Below, piece after piece: positions 7,085 through 16,718 of a DNA stretch of 33,976 nucleotides; within the stretch, counting starts at the first letter, position 1, and each line of letters opens with the position of its first letter. The notes below the pieces were generated by a model. It saw only the letters and a program-made list of their open reading frames with translations, had not been told where the DNA came from and made no database searches. The stretch covers positions 1-33,976 of the forward strand of contig JADMKJ010000040.1 in assembly GCA_015478855.1 (NCBI GenBank). The letters run 5' to 3'. This stretch comes from Proteiniphilum sp. (lineage in GTDB: Bacteria; Bacteroidota; Bacteroidia; Bacteroidales; Dysgonomonadaceae). Position numbers and translations under genes: made by a program.

Positions 7085-8881
7085 ATGGATAACTTAGATT
7101 ACGGAGTGATAGGTAATTGCCGGACAGCTGCCCTGATATCGAAAAAAGGAAGCATCGACTGGTTCTGCCTGCCCGATTTTGACTCCCCCTCGGTTTTTGC
7201 GAGAATACTGGACGAAGAAAAGGGGGGTAGTTTTTACTTTCAGGTATCGGATGATTACACCATCACACAGAACTATCACGGCCACACCAATATACTTGTC
7301 ACCCGATTTGAATCACCGGAGCACGGTTTCATCGTCTTTGACTATATGCCCCGCTACAGGACCGAAGAGCTGCGGTATTACATGCCTCCGGAGATTCATC
7401 GGTATATACGGGTGATAAAGGGAGAACCGGTTGTACGTGTGGTTTATGATCCACAAATCAATTATGCCCGCGAGGGAGTTCGTCATGAGATTGTGGGAGG
7501 CTACATCAAGACCCATTCGGAAGAAGATTCGGAGGATAAGATGTATCTCTATACCAGCATGGATCTGGAGAAAGTGTTAAACAGTGAGGAGATCACATTG
7601 TATGATCATCATTTTTTCCTCTTGTCCTATAATCAGAAGCTGGTGACTATAGACATCAACCGCATCCTGCTGGAGTATGAACGCACCAAAGTTTACTGGC
7701 TTAACTTTTCGAACCGTTCGCGGCATTACCTGCAGTATAATGATATGATCCAAAGAAGCCTGCTTGTGCTGAAGTTGTTGTCGTACCAGGATTCCGGAGC
7801 CATGCTTGCAGCTGTCACCACCAGTCTCCCTGAGAACATTGGTGAGACACGAAACTGGGATTATCGTTTTTGCTGGCTGCGTGATGCCTCCATGTCGATA
7901 GATACCCTGTTGTTTATGAAACAGAAGACTGCCGCAGAACGGTTCATCGGTTTCGTGAAGAAGATTTTGAAGTCGTCGCGCGATGAACCCATCCAGATCA
8001 TGTACGGCATCAGGGGTGAGCGTGAGCTGACAGAAGAGGTGTTACCTCATTTAAGCGGATATGCGAACTCACATCCTGTGAGGATAGGCAATGCGGCCTA
8101 CCATCAGGTGCAAAATGACTCGATCGGTTATCTGCTGGATATCATCTACAAGTACTACCTCTATTTCCCCGATACGCTCGACGAGGTGGAGGAGATCTGG
8201 GAGATAGTGAAGAACATGGTTCGATCGGTGCTGGTAGCATGGAGGAAGCCCGACAGGAGCATCTGGGAGTTCCGCACCAAAGAGATGCATTTTGTTTTCT
8301 CGAAGGTGATGAGCTGGGTGGCCATCGACAGGGCATCGCTAATAGCCGAGCTGTTGCAGAGAGACAGTTATGCTGCAAAATGGCGTGATGAGGCCAATAT
8401 CATCAAGGCGGAAGTGCATGAGAAAGGGTGGAACGAAGAGTTACAATGCTTCACGCAGGCATACGGAAACAGGGATTACGACTCCTCACTGTTACTGATG
8501 CAATTTTATGATTTCATTGCACCCGACGATGAGCGTAATGTGAAAACAGTGAAAGCCATCAAAGAGAACCTCTATCACGAAGGATTGATGTACCGTTACA
8601 AGGCAGAAGATGATTTCGGCATACCCACCTCTTCGTTTACCATCTGTACTTTCTGGCTTATTGAAGCACTCTTTATGATAGGGGAGCGTGAGGAGGCGTT
8701 GGAGATCTTTGAGAAGATGATCTCCTATTCCAATCATGTGGGCCTCTATAGTGAGGATCTCGATTTCATGACAAAAAGACAACTCGGCAACTTTCCCCAG
8801 GCATACTCACACCTGGCTTTGATCAATACCGCGGCACTCTTTTCGGAAGAGAAGCAACTCTCTAAATTTATTCGTCCATAA
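7085..8881 (+). CDS. Glycoside hydrolase family 15 protein, trehalase/glucoamylase-like
   Basis: The 598-residue length and layout are those of the bacterial GH15 trehalase/glucoamylase-like group: an N-terminal beta-sandwich beginning DYGVIGNCRTAALISKKGSIDW, then an (alpha/alpha)6 barrel. Active-site motifs are RNWDYRFCWLRDAS (about residues 256-269), a likely general-acid glutamate E395 in IWEFR, and a likely general-base glutamate E557 in GLYSEDLD. GH15 enzymes release glucose with inversion from alpha-glucosides, and several actinobacterial members are trehalases. The converging trehalose-synthesis gene favours trehalose as substrate, but a maltooligosaccharide or glycogen substrate is possible. 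No signal peptide is visible, so it should be cytoplasmic. Its last 14 bases overlap the end of the oppositely oriented mscS gene. Confidence 0.9.
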   Translation: MDNLDYGVIGNCRTAALISKKGSIDWFCLPDFDSPSVFARILDEEKGGSFYFQVSDDYTITQNYHGHTNILVTRFESPEHGFIVFDYMPRYRTEELRYYMPPEIHRYIRVIKGEPVVRVVYDPQINYAREGVRHEIVGGYIKTHSEEDSEDKMYLYTSMDLEKVLNSEEITLYDHHFFLLSYNQKLVTIDINRILLEYERTKVYWLNFSNRSRHYLQYNDMIQRSLLVLKLLSYQDSGAMLAAVTTSLPENIGETRNWDYRFCWLRDASMSIDTLLFMKQKTAAERFIGFVKKILKSSRDEPIQIMYGIRGERELTEEVLPHLSGYANSHPVRIGNAAYHQVQNDSIGYLLDIIYKYYLYFPDTLDEVEEIWEIVKNMVRSVLVAWRKPDRSIWEFRTKEMHFVFSKVMSWVAIDRASLIAELLQRDSYAAKWRDEANIIKAEVHEKGWNEELQCFTQAYGNRDYDSSLLLMQFYDFIAPDDERNVKTVKAIKENLYHEGLMYRYKAEDDFGIPTSSFTICTFWLIEALFMIGEREEALEIFEKMISYSNHVGLYSEDLDFMTKRQLGNFPQAYSHLALINTAALFSEEKQLSKFIRP

Positions 8882-9962
8882 CCGTTGAGACCATATGCTG
8901 TCCATTGCTCATTCCTCGTATTGTGGCGAATGAGCCGGGGTAGTTTTTATTGATAAAGTCAATCAGCTTCTCCCGCAGTGACACCTTTAAATCCCAGTTC
9001 AGGGATGAGTTGGTACTGCTAACCAGTACACGCAGCTCCTTGTACCACTCGCGACTTTCGGTAACCTGGATATTTTGCACCCGCCTGTCCCAATTGGGAT
9101 CCTCCTTCACAATGCGGGCGAGCTCTTCACGCAGCGGATCTACTGGCAGGTCATATGATACATAGAGGAAGATGGTCCCTAAAATATTGGACGTGCTTCG
9201 TGTCCAGTTCTGTATGGGTGTATTAAGGAAATAGTCAATAGGGACAATCAGTCGTCTTTCATCCCATATCTTTACCACGGCATAGGTGATGTTGATCTCT
9301 TCTATCCGTCCCCATTCCCCCTCTATCACCACCACATCATCTAACCTTATGGGTTGGGTGAATGCAATCTGTATGCCCGAAAAGATCTGTCCGAAGCTGC
9401 GCTGTGCAGCAAACCCGATGACAATCCCCGCCACCCCGGCCGATGCGAGGAGACTCACCCCCAGCTGCCGTACCGTGTCGATGGTCATCAGTGCAATCGA
9501 GACAAAGATGAAGATAACGGCAATCACCAAAATCCGTTCGATCATACTCATCTGTGTAAGCTTTTTCCTTGCCTCCAGATTATTAGGGTTGTTGATATCG
9601 AACTTCTGTTGCCAGTAGTGGAACAATGCCCTGATGACCTGTACGATGAACCATCCAATGGTTAGGATAAGCAATATCAGACTAATCTTCTTCAGCACAG
9701 CATATGTACCTTCATTCTCTTTGAGCAGTGTACTGAAGATATTCAACAGGATGGCAAATATGATCCATATGCCGGGAATGGTGAAGAGACGCACGATGAA
9801 ATCATCTATGGGACTATTACTCCTCCGTGCACGCTGGCGCCACTTTTTCATGATCATCCTGAATATGGATGCCAGGATCACAAACAGCAACAGAAATATG
9901 AGCGCAATTACGGGATATCTGAGTGAACTCTCAGGTGATAACAGTTGATTGAAAAAATCCAT
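8868..9962 (-). CDS. MscS-family mechanosensitive ion channel
   Basis: This 364-residue inner-membrane protein has about five predicted transmembrane helices: near residues 16-37, 57-80, 89-112, 141-163, and a pore helix at about 165-190 rich in Ala and Gly (LASAGVAGIVIGFAAQ). It then has the beta domain with FSGIQIAFTQPIRLDDVVVIEGEWGRIEEI and IPIDYFLN-like motifs, typical of MscS/YbdG-type proteins with extra N-terminal helices. Such channels open under membrane tension to release solutes after hypo-osmotic shock. It starts 7 bases after the otsAB stop codon, so the two are almost certainly one operon. That links trehalose accumulation to its emergency release. The ATG start is followed by a plausible short N-terminus. 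Confidence 0.93.
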   Translation of the reverse strand: MDFFNQLLSPESSLRYPVIALIFLLLFVILASIFRMIMKKWRQRARRSNSPIDDFIVRLFTIPGIWIIFAILLNIFSTLLKENEGTYAVLKKISLILLILTIGWFIVQVIRALFHYWQQKFDINNPNNLEARKKLTQMSMIERILVIAVIFIFVSIALMTIDTVRQLGVSLLASAGVAGIVIGFAAQRSFGQIFSGIQIAFTQPIRLDDVVVIEGEWGRIEEINITYAVVKIWDERRLIVPIDYFLNTPIQNWTRSTSNILGTIFLYVSYDLPVDPLREELARIVKEDPNWDRRVQNIQVTESREWYKELRVLVSSTNSSLNWDLKVSLREKLIDFINKNYPGSFATIRGMSNGQHMVSTVMDE

Positions 9963-9969
9963 AGAAGCA

Positions 9970-12138
9970 CTATTTAATAAGATTTGTGAGGAAAGGAATC
10001 ACCGACGATTGCAGCGGTATACGGTATTTTGCTGCCGGCGAGAAGCTTCCCACTTTGATGCTGATGCCATCGGCTGGAAGTGCCCTGAACATATCTTCAT
10101 CCGTGGTATCGTCACCTATAGCCAGCACAAAATCATACTCTTTCTGCTCCAGCCTGCGCACTACCTCACTGCCCTTGTTATAATCAGGTGGTTTAATCTC
10201 CACGATCTTGTTTCCCGGAACAATCTGCAGATTTAGTCTCGCACAGGGGCCGATCAATGCATTGATCAGTTGTTGCGCACGCAGATCGGCAAGCCACATA
10301 TCCACATTGCGGTAGTGCCACACCAGGGCGGCATCTTTTTGTTCCATCTGCGAGCGGGGTGTCTTATCAATTGTATGTTGGATGATGTCGATGATCTCCT
10401 CATCCCACATCACTTTCTCCATGATATTCTTGTGCCATTTCCCATCATCTTTGTAGAATACGCCATGTTCGGCAGCAAAATCGAGTGCTGACCCTTCAAA
10501 CCATTGATCAAGTATCTGGTGGTTCCTTCCGCTGTTGATCACCACTTTGTTTTTCTTGTCTGCACTCATCTGCTGAAGGAGCTCCAAAAGCATCGGTGAG
10601 GGAGCAGCATCTTCCGGTTTCTTCACAAATGGGGCCAGCGTACCGTCGTAATCGAGCAGGATAAGCCGTGATGCCGCTTCGTCGTAAGCACTCTTAATCT
10701 GAGTGAGTTGTCTCTTGCCCACAATCTTCTGAAGGATCTCCTTATTCTGTGCTTTGATCGACTGCAGCTCATTCACAAAATCGTTCGCCCATTTTTTCAC
10801 TGTCTGCGTGGATATCTTTTTCTGCATCTTCAGCAACCGCTCTTTTTTCTCCTTCTCCGGCATGGTGAGTGCTTGCAGTATCGCTTTTTCAATCTCATCC
10901 GTGTCGTTTGGATTGATGATGATGGCATCCTGCAGCTCAATGGCTGCACCTGCCATCTCACTGAGGATGAGCACACCTGTATTGTCGCCTTTCGTGGCGA
11001 GGTACTCTTTGGCTACCAGGTTCATCCCGTCACGCAATGGTGTGACCAGGGCAATTTTGGAAATATCATACATCGCTATCAGCTCTTCAAAGCTGAAGCT
11101 ACGATAAAAATAGTAGATAGGGTTCCATCCTAACTTGGAGTATTTGCCGTTTATCTCTCCTATAGCCTGATCGATCTTCGTTTTCAGATCGGCGTACATC
11201 TCTACATTGTCACGCGACGGGACCACAATCATTGCCAGTGATACTTTCTCGTGATATTCGGGATGGTTCTGCAGGAACTGGACAAAACCGTTCAGACGAT
11301 GAAGGATCCCCTTGCTGTAATCAAGCCTGTCCACCGAGAGAATCACTGTTTTATCTCCCAGTTCTTCTTTCAGCAGCTTCGCTTTTTCCTTTACTTCCGG
11401 CAGAGAGGGTGCACTGTGATAATGTGCATAATTGATCCCCATAGGGAAAGCATCCACATGTACGATCCTGTCTTTCAGGTTGATCTCATCGAGATTACAG
11501 TTGAGGTCAAGCACACGATAGATGGCACTGATAAAGTGACGCATGTAATCATGCGTATGAAAACCGATAAGATCCGCACCCAGCAGACCCTCAAGCATCT
11601 CTTCTCTTTCGGGTAGTACCCTGAAGAGCTCGTATGAGGGGAAGGGAATATGATGAAAGTATCCGATATTCGCATTAGGCTTCTGATCACGGATCATCTT
11701 TGGTAACAACATCAGCTGATAATCCTGCACCCATACAATATCGTCACTTTCAATAAAAGGTACTGCTTCATTACTGAAGAGCGTGTTGACCTTTTGGTAG
11801 GCTTCCCAGTATTCTGCTTTATATTCAATATAGGAGAAGAAGTAATGACACAAAGGCCAGATGGTACTGTTACTGTACCCTTCGTAATAGTTTTCTATCT
11901 GATTGTCGGAGAGGAATACAGGATGGAAGTTCAGCTCATGCAGCTTCGTTGTGATCTCTTCCTTTTCATTCTCATCATCTGTATGTATACCCGGCCAGCC
12001 GACCCAGAATTTCTCAGCATCAGTTTCAAGTGAACCAAGTCCTGTTGCCAGGCCGCCTTCGCTCCTTTCAATGATAAATTTTCCCTCTTTTCTTTCGATC
12101 TTAACAGGTAACCTGTTTGCAATAATTATGATTTTCAT
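9970..12138 (-). CDS. otsAB: Bifunctional trehalose-6-phosphate synthase/phosphatase
   Basis: One chain of 722 residues joins two enzymes. The N-terminal part (to about residue 460) is a GT20 trehalose-6-phosphate synthase with IANRLPV, EGGLATGLG, WVGWPG, the loop VWVQDYQLMLLP, FHHIPFPS, the phosphate-binding SVDRLDYSKGI and the donor-site motif LRDGMNLVAKE. The C-terminal part is a HAD-type OtsB phosphatase with the nucleophile motif LDYDGTLAPF (near residue 495), a VVINSGR motif and GDDTTDEDMF. Together they convert UDP-glucose plus glucose-6-phosphate to trehalose in the cytoplasm. An upstream TTG would add six residues, but the ATG at 12138 gives the normal N-terminus MKIIIIANRLP and is preferred. 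It heads an operon with mscS. Confidence 0.96.
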   Translation of the reverse strand: MKIIIIANRLPVKIERKEGKFIIERSEGGLATGLGSLETDAEKFWVGWPGIHTDDENEKEEITTKLHELNFHPVFLSDNQIENYYEGYSNSTIWPLCHYFFSYIEYKAEYWEAYQKVNTLFSNEAVPFIESDDIVWVQDYQLMLLPKMIRDQKPNANIGYFHHIPFPSYELFRVLPEREEMLEGLLGADLIGFHTHDYMRHFISAIYRVLDLNCNLDEINLKDRIVHVDAFPMGINYAHYHSAPSLPEVKEKAKLLKEELGDKTVILSVDRLDYSKGILHRLNGFVQFLQNHPEYHEKVSLAMIVVPSRDNVEMYADLKTKIDQAIGEINGKYSKLGWNPIYYFYRSFSFEELIAMYDISKIALVTPLRDGMNLVAKEYLATKGDNTGVLILSEMAGAAIELQDAIIINPNDTDEIEKAILQALTMPEKEKKERLLKMQKKISTQTVKKWANDFVNELQSIKAQNKEILQKIVGKRQLTQIKSAYDEAASRLILLDYDGTLAPFVKKPEDAAPSPMLLELLQQMSADKKNKVVINSGRNHQILDQWFEGSALDFAAEHGVFYKDDGKWHKNIMEKVMWDEEIIDIIQHTIDKTPRSQMEQKDAALVWHYRNVDMWLADLRAQQLINALIGPCARLNLQIVPGNKIVEIKPPDYNKGSEVVRRLEQKEYDFVLAIGDDTTDEDMFRALPADGISIKVGSFSPAAKYRIPLQSSVIPFLTNLIK

Positions 12139-12427
12139 TTTTATCCATTTAAACAATTACACATCTCTCTACAGCTGTATAAAGTCAATATTTTATAATT
12201 AAGAATGTCGGTTGGTAAATTGTGTACTATTATATAACATACATCTAAGGGTAAAGATTAATATTTAAGATATTTTAAATTATATCACTTTAATTGTAGC
12301 TTCTCTTGTGAACAAAAAAATAGTTCAGTTTGTTGTTTTCACTTTTTTGTAGTAATTTCGTAATTCAAACCCTGTTATTTTAGCAATTAATTAACTAAAA
12401 TTACATATTTTTAGGAATCATATAATT
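12139..12427. other. AT-rich divergent intergenic region between otsAB and nifJ
   Basis: This very AT-rich stretch separates two divergent genes and must hold both promoters. On the plus strand a nifJ promoter is recognisable (listed separately). On the minus strand I find no exact TAnnTTTG for otsAB. I see no ORF, tRNA or terminator. Confidence 0.6.
12329..12360 (+). promoter_or_regulatory. Probable nifJ promoter
   Basis: TTTG (12329-12332), a 20-base spacer and TAATTTCG (12353-12360, one mismatch to TAnnTTTG) give a reasonable Bacteroidota promoter, leaving a leader of about 60 bases before the ATG at 12428. Confidence 0.5.
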
Positions 12428-15400
12428 ATGGCAAAACAAAAGAATTATTTAACCTGCGACGGGAATCAGGCTGCTGCACATATTGCATATATGTTCAGCG
12501 AAGTGGCTGCGATTTATCCGATCACACCATCATCCACGATGGCTGAATATGTGGATGAATGGGCTGCAGCCGGGAGAAAGAATATTTTCGGACAACCCGT
12601 ACTGGTGCAGGAAATGCAGTCGGAAGCCGGTGCTGCCGGAGCCATGCACGGTTCATTGCAGGCCGGGGCGCTTACAACCACCTTTACCGCATCACAAGGG
12701 TTATTACTGATGCTTCCCAACATGTATAAGATGGCAGGAGAGTTGCTCCCCGGTGTCTTTCATGTGTCGGCACGTGCCCTGGCATCGCATGCCCTTTCCA
12801 TCTTTGGTGATCAGCAGGATGTGATGGCTGTACGGCCCTCCGGGTTCGCCCTTTTCGCGACAGGCTCAGTGCAGGAGGTGATGGACCTGTCTGCCGTAGC
12901 TCATTTGGCAGCGATTGAAAGTCGTGTTCCTTTCCTTCATTTCTTCGACGGGTTCCGCACATCACACGAGATCCAGAAGATTGAAGCATTGTCGAATGAT
13001 GATCTGTCACCGCTCATCAACCGTGAGGCTTTAAAAGAATTCCGTGACAGGGCATTGTCACCTGATGCACCAGTAGCAAGAGGGACAGCGCAGAATGATG
13101 ATATCTATTTCCAGGCACGTGAAGCATCCAATCCCTTTTATGATAATGTGCCCGATGTAGTAGAAAAGTATCTGGAGAAACTGGCTGCCGTTACCGGCCG
13201 CAAATATGGATTGTTCGACTATTACGGAGATCCTGAAGCTGAGAGAGTGGTTATCGCCATGGGTTCAGTAACAGAAACCATTCGTGAAGCTGTTGATCAT
13301 CTGAGAGTGAAGGGTGAAAAGGTTGGTGTCGTAGCTGTACATCTCTACCGTCCATTCAAGGCGTCAGCATTCCTGTCGGTAATGCCTGAAACGGTTAAAC
13401 GTGTTGCGGTGCTCGATCGCACCAAGGAACCCGGTGCTACGGGGCAACCGCTCTATCTCGATGTGAAAGACTGTTTCTACGGAAAAGAGAATGCCCCTGA
13501 GATTGTGGGAGGTATCTACGGGCTCTCATCCAAGGACACCACACCTTCACAGATTATTTCTGTCTACGAGAACCTTTCCATGAACCTGCCGAAGAATGAT
13601 TTCACCATTGGTATTGTAGATGATGTCACCTTCAAGTCACTTCCACCAAAAGAGGAGATCTCGATGGATGAAACCACCTACGAGGCCAAATTCTACGGCC
13701 TGGGCTCGGATGGTACGGTAGGAGCGAATAAGAACTCCATCAAGATCATCGGTGACAATACCAATAAATATGTACAGGCATACTTCGCTTATGACTCTAA
13801 GAAGTCGGGTGGGTTCACCTGTTCACACCTTCGTTTCGGAGACAATCCCATTCGTTCGACCTATCTGGTAAATACACCCAATTTCGTGGCCTGCCATGTG
13901 CCGGCCTATCTCTATCTTTACGATGTGACCAACGGTTTGAAAAAGAACGGTACGTTCCTGCTTAACTCGTTGTGGCCCAAAGAGGAGGTGGCGAATCATC
14001 TACCCGATAAGGTGAAGAGGTTTTTTGCTGAGAACAACATCAAGCTATATATCATCAACGCTTCTGCCATTGCCGAGGAGATTGGTCTGGGTAATCGTAC
14101 CAACACCATCCTGCAATCGGCGTTTTTCAAAATTTCCAACGTGATCCCTTACGATCTTGCCGTGGAGCAGATGAAGAAATTCATCGTGAAATCCTACGGT
14201 AAGAAAGGTGAAGATGTGGTGAGGATGAACTATGCTGCGGTAGATCGCGGCGGTGATGTGGAGCAGGTTGAGATTCCAATGGAATGGGCCGCTCTGCAGA
14301 CAGTGGCAGATACATCTGATGATGCACCCGAGTTCATTCAAAAAGTGGTTCGTCCGGTGAACGGGCAACGTGGTTACACGCTTCCCGTATCTGCTTTCAG
14401 CGGACGTGAGGATGGTACCTGGGAGCAGGGAACAGCCACCTATGAGAAACGCGGTGTAGCCATGAGCGTACCTGTCTGGCAGCCCGAAAACTGTATCCAG
14501 TGCAACCAGTGTGCTTATGTCTGTCCCCACGCCACCATACGTCCGTTCGTCCTCGATGAGGAAGAGCAGAAAGGTGTGGGAGAAGGTGTTGAACTGTTAA
14601 AAGCACAGGGTAAACAGCTTACCGGTATGGGTTTCCGTATTCAGGTAGATGTGCTCGACTGCCTTGGTTGCGGTAACTGTGCCGATGTTTGTCCGGGTAA
14701 GAAAGGTGAGAAAGCACTCGAGATGGTGCCGATCGCAACACAATATGAAAACCAGCAGAACTGGGACTATATGGTAAAGAACGTCAGCAGCAAAGCTCAT
14801 CTGCTGGATGTGAAGCTGAACGTGAAGAATTCGCAGTTTGCCACACCACTGTTTGAGTTCTCCGGTGCCTGCTCAGGCTGCGGTGAAACACCCTATATCA
14901 AGCTGATCACACAGCTCTACGGCGACAGGATGATGATCGCCAATGCGACAGGTTGTTCATCAATCTATGGTGCATCTGCACCAGCAACCCCATACACGAC
15001 AAATGAAGAGGGCAAAGGTCCTTCATGGGCCAACTCACTCTTCGAAGACAATGCCGAGTTCGGTTATGGTTTTGTGATTGCCCACACCAGTATGCGTAAT
15101 CACCTTCAGGAGCTGATGTCGCAGGGACTACAGTCGGACGATTTTACCGATGAGCAGAAGGCATTGTTCAGTCAGTGGATAGAGAATAAAGAGGATGCTG
15201 ATGCCTCCAGGGAGGTCTCAGCTCAGATAGTGGCTACGCTGGCAGGTATGGACAACAGGATCGCCATCGAGATTCTTTCGATGGAGAAATACCTCGCAAA
15301 GAAATCAATCTGGGTGTTCGGTGGTGACGGATGGGCGTATGATATCGGTTTTGGTGGTCTCGATCATGTGCTGGCCGGCGGACAGGATATCAACGTGCTG

Positions 15401-16012
15401 GTGCTCGATACGGAGGTTTACTCCAACACGGGAGGACAATCATCCAAGTCCACACCTATTGCCGCTGTGGCTAAGTTTGCCGCTGCAGGAAAAAGGATTC
15501 GCAAGAAAGACCTTGGCATGATCGCCACCACATACGGGTATGTCTATGTGGCACAGGTAGCAATGGGTGCCAACCAGGGCCACTACCTGAAAGCATTGAA
15601 AGAGGCGGAATCGTATCATGGCCCCTCACTGATCATTGCTTATTCCCCCTGTATCAGTCATGGTCTGAAAAAAGGCATGGGCAGTGCACAGATGGAGCAG
15701 AAGTCAGCCGTTGAATGTGGTTACTGGCACCTGTGGCGCTACGACCCTCGTCTGGAGGAACAGGGCAGGAACCCGTTCCAACTCGACAGCAAGGAGCCCG
15801 ACTGGAGTAAGTTCAGGGATTTCCTGCTTGGTGAGGTGCGTTATACACAGCTGATCAAATCATTCCCGAAACAGGCCGATGAACTGTTCGATGCGGCCAG
15901 GGATAGTGCTCAGTGGCGCTATCGCTCCTACCAGCGTATGGTTGAGGCCAACTTTGCCGGAGCACCGGCTGAGGAGGTATCGACTGGCGATGCAGCCGGA
16001 GGCGAAAACTAA
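12428..16012 (+). CDS. nifJ: Pyruvate:ferredoxin (flavodoxin) oxidoreductase
   Basis: The 1194-residue single-chain enzyme decarboxylates pyruvate to acetyl-CoA and CO2, reducing ferredoxin or flavodoxin. All expected parts are visible. The N-terminal pyrimidine-binding domain has YPITPSSTMAEYVDEW. The PFOR domain II follows. The ferredoxin insert carries two [4Fe-4S] motifs, CIQCNQCAYVCP from residue 689 and CLGCGNCADVCP from residue 745. The C-terminal TPP domain has FSGACSGCGETPY, NATGCSSIYG and the diphosphate/metal site GDGWAYDIGFGGLDHVLAGG (around residue 968), ending with the DTEVYSNTGGQSSKSTP loop. This is the key enzyme of anaerobic pyruvate catabolism and follows from the pgk and pyk reactions encoded nearby. 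It is a single-gene unit with its own promoter and a stem-loop after it. Confidence 0.98.
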   Translation: MAKQKNYLTCDGNQAAAHIAYMFSEVAAIYPITPSSTMAEYVDEWAAAGRKNIFGQPVLVQEMQSEAGAAGAMHGSLQAGALTTTFTASQGLLLMLPNMYKMAGELLPGVFHVSARALASHALSIFGDQQDVMAVRPSGFALFATGSVQEVMDLSAVAHLAAIESRVPFLHFFDGFRTSHEIQKIEALSNDDLSPLINREALKEFRDRALSPDAPVARGTAQNDDIYFQAREASNPFYDNVPDVVEKYLEKLAAVTGRKYGLFDYYGDPEAERVVIAMGSVTETIREAVDHLRVKGEKVGVVAVHLYRPFKASAFLSVMPETVKRVAVLDRTKEPGATGQPLYLDVKDCFYGKENAPEIVGGIYGLSSKDTTPSQIISVYENLSMNLPKNDFTIGIVDDVTFKSLPPKEEISMDETTYEAKFYGLGSDGTVGANKNSIKIIGDNTNKYVQAYFAYDSKKSGGFTCSHLRFGDNPIRSTYLVNTPNFVACHVPAYLYLYDVTNGLKKNGTFLLNSLWPKEEVANHLPDKVKRFFAENNIKLYIINASAIAEEIGLGNRTNTILQSAFFKISNVIPYDLAVEQMKKFIVKSYGKKGEDVVRMNYAAVDRGGDVEQVEIPMEWAALQTVADTSDDAPEFIQKVVRPVNGQRGYTLPVSAFSGREDGTWEQGTATYEKRGVAMSVPVWQPENCIQCNQCAYVCPHATIRPFVLDEEEQKGVGEGVELLKAQGKQLTGMGFRIQVDVLDCLGCGNCADVCPGKKGEKALEMVPIATQYENQQNWDYMVKNVSSKAHLLDVKLNVKNSQFATPLFEFSGACSGCGETPYIKLITQLYGDRMMIANATGCSSIYGASAPATPYTTNEEGKGPSWANSLFEDNAEFGYGFVIAHTSMRNHLQELMSQGLQSDDFTDEQKALFSQWIENKEDADASREVSAQIVATLAGMDNRIAIEILSMEKYLAKKSIWVFGGDGWAYDIGFGGLDHVLAGGQDINVLVLDTEVYSNTGGQSSKSTPIAAVAKFAAAGKRIRKKDLGMIATTYGYVYVAQVAMGANQGHYLKALKEAESYHGPSLIIAYSPCISHGLKKGMGSAQMEQKSAVECGYWHLWRYDPRLEEQGRNPFQLDSKEPDWSKFRDFLLGEVRYTQLIKSFPKQADELFDAARDSAQWRYRSYQRMVEANFAGAPAEEVSTGDAAGGEN

Positions 16013-16036
16013 GAACAGCATCATATTATCTTTACA

Positions 16037-16065
16037 CGGGGGTGTCACAGCATGTGATGCCCCCG
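16037..16065 (+). terminator. Stem-loop terminator after nifJ
   Basis: A GC-rich hairpin: CGGGGG...CCCCCG arms extend inward through TCACA/TGTGA, 11 of 13 pairs matching, around a 3-base loop, 24 bases after the nifJ stop. The following GTTGTT is a weak U-tract, so termination may be partial. Confidence 0.65.
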
Positions 16066-16138
16066 GTTGTTAGATGGCAGAATCAAATAATCAATAATCA
16101 CGAGGGTGTGACTATTACAAATACTCTGGAAATAGTTG

Positions 16139-16146
16139 TATCTTTG
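16139..16146 (+). promoter_or_regulatory. Bacteroidota -7 promoter element for the aroQ operon
   Basis: TATCTTTG matches TAnnTTTG exactly and lies 103 bases before the aroQ ATG. The heptad repeats at 16156-16190 would fall at the very start of the resulting leader. No clean -33 box. Confidence 0.6.
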
Positions 16147-16155
16147 TCATGAAAT

Positions 16156-16190
16156 AGCTATAAGCTATAAGCTGTTAGCTGTAAGCTATT
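16156..16190 (+). repeat. Tandem heptanucleotide repeat (AGCTATA-type), five units
   Basis: Five successive 7-base units: AGCTATA, AGCTATA, AGCTGTT, AGCTGTA, AGCTATT. The AGCT core is invariant and only positions 5-7 vary. The array lies between the -7 box and the aroQ start, so it would be transcribed as leader RNA. The same heptad in another phase recurs at 20444-20499 and 20543-20570. Confidence 0.85.
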
Positions 16191-16249
16191 AGAAATCAGA
16201 GCATAAGAATTAAGAATTATAAAAGGACGCACGATAAAGATATCAGGAT

Positions 16250-16678
16250 ATGAAAATACAAATCATCAACGGTCCCAACCTCAATCTGCTAGGATCCCGT
16301 GAGCCGGATCTGTATGGCAGCAAATCCTTCGACCACTATCTGGAATCGTTACGGTCAGATTTTCAAGGTGACGAACTATCCTACTTTCAATCCAATGTAG
16401 AAGGTGAGATCATCAATAAGATTCAGGAAGCCGGCTACGGCAGTGACGGCATCATCCTCAATGCAGGTGGTTATACCCACACCTCGGTAGCTATTCGTGA
16501 TGCAATCAAGGCGGTGCCCGTACCGGTGGTGGAGGTGCATATCTCCAATGTGCACGCCCGTGAAGAGTTCCGTCATCACTCCATGCTGTCGGCAGTATGC
16601 CTTGGGGTGATCGCCGGTTTTGGCCTCCATTCCTATCGGCTTGCTGTGGAAGCGATTCACCTGGCAAACAAAAAATAG
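16250..16678 (+). CDS. aroQ: Type II 3-dehydroquinate dehydratase
   Basis: This 142-residue protein is the normal size of the small, dodecameric type II dehydroquinase, which converts 3-dehydroquinate to 3-dehydroshikimate in the shikimate pathway. Motifs present: IINGPNLNLLGSREPDLYG with the catalytic tyrosine loop, ILNAGGYTHTSVAIRDAI and EVHISNVHAREEFRHHS, which carries the catalytic histidine region. It is cytoplasmic. It is the first gene of a tight same-strand run (aroQ, pyk, O-methyltransferase, rbfA, lolC/E-like), an order I recall from other Bacteroidales. The ATG start gives the standard MKIQIINGPN N-terminus. Confidence 0.96.
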   Translation: MKIQIINGPNLNLLGSREPDLYGSKSFDHYLESLRSDFQGDELSYFQSNVEGEIINKIQEAGYGSDGIILNAGGYTHTSVAIRDAIKAVPVPVVEVHISNVHAREEFRHHSMLSAVCLGVIAGFGLHSYRLAVEAIHLANKK

Positions 16679-16718
16679 ATCCAAACGTTACATATTTAGG
16701 AAATTACAATAAACATAT

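Noticed and set aside
14045..14530. A 161-codon minus-strand frame inside nifJ.
   Set aside because: It is antisense to conserved PFOR sequence, without a motif or ribosome binding site of its own.
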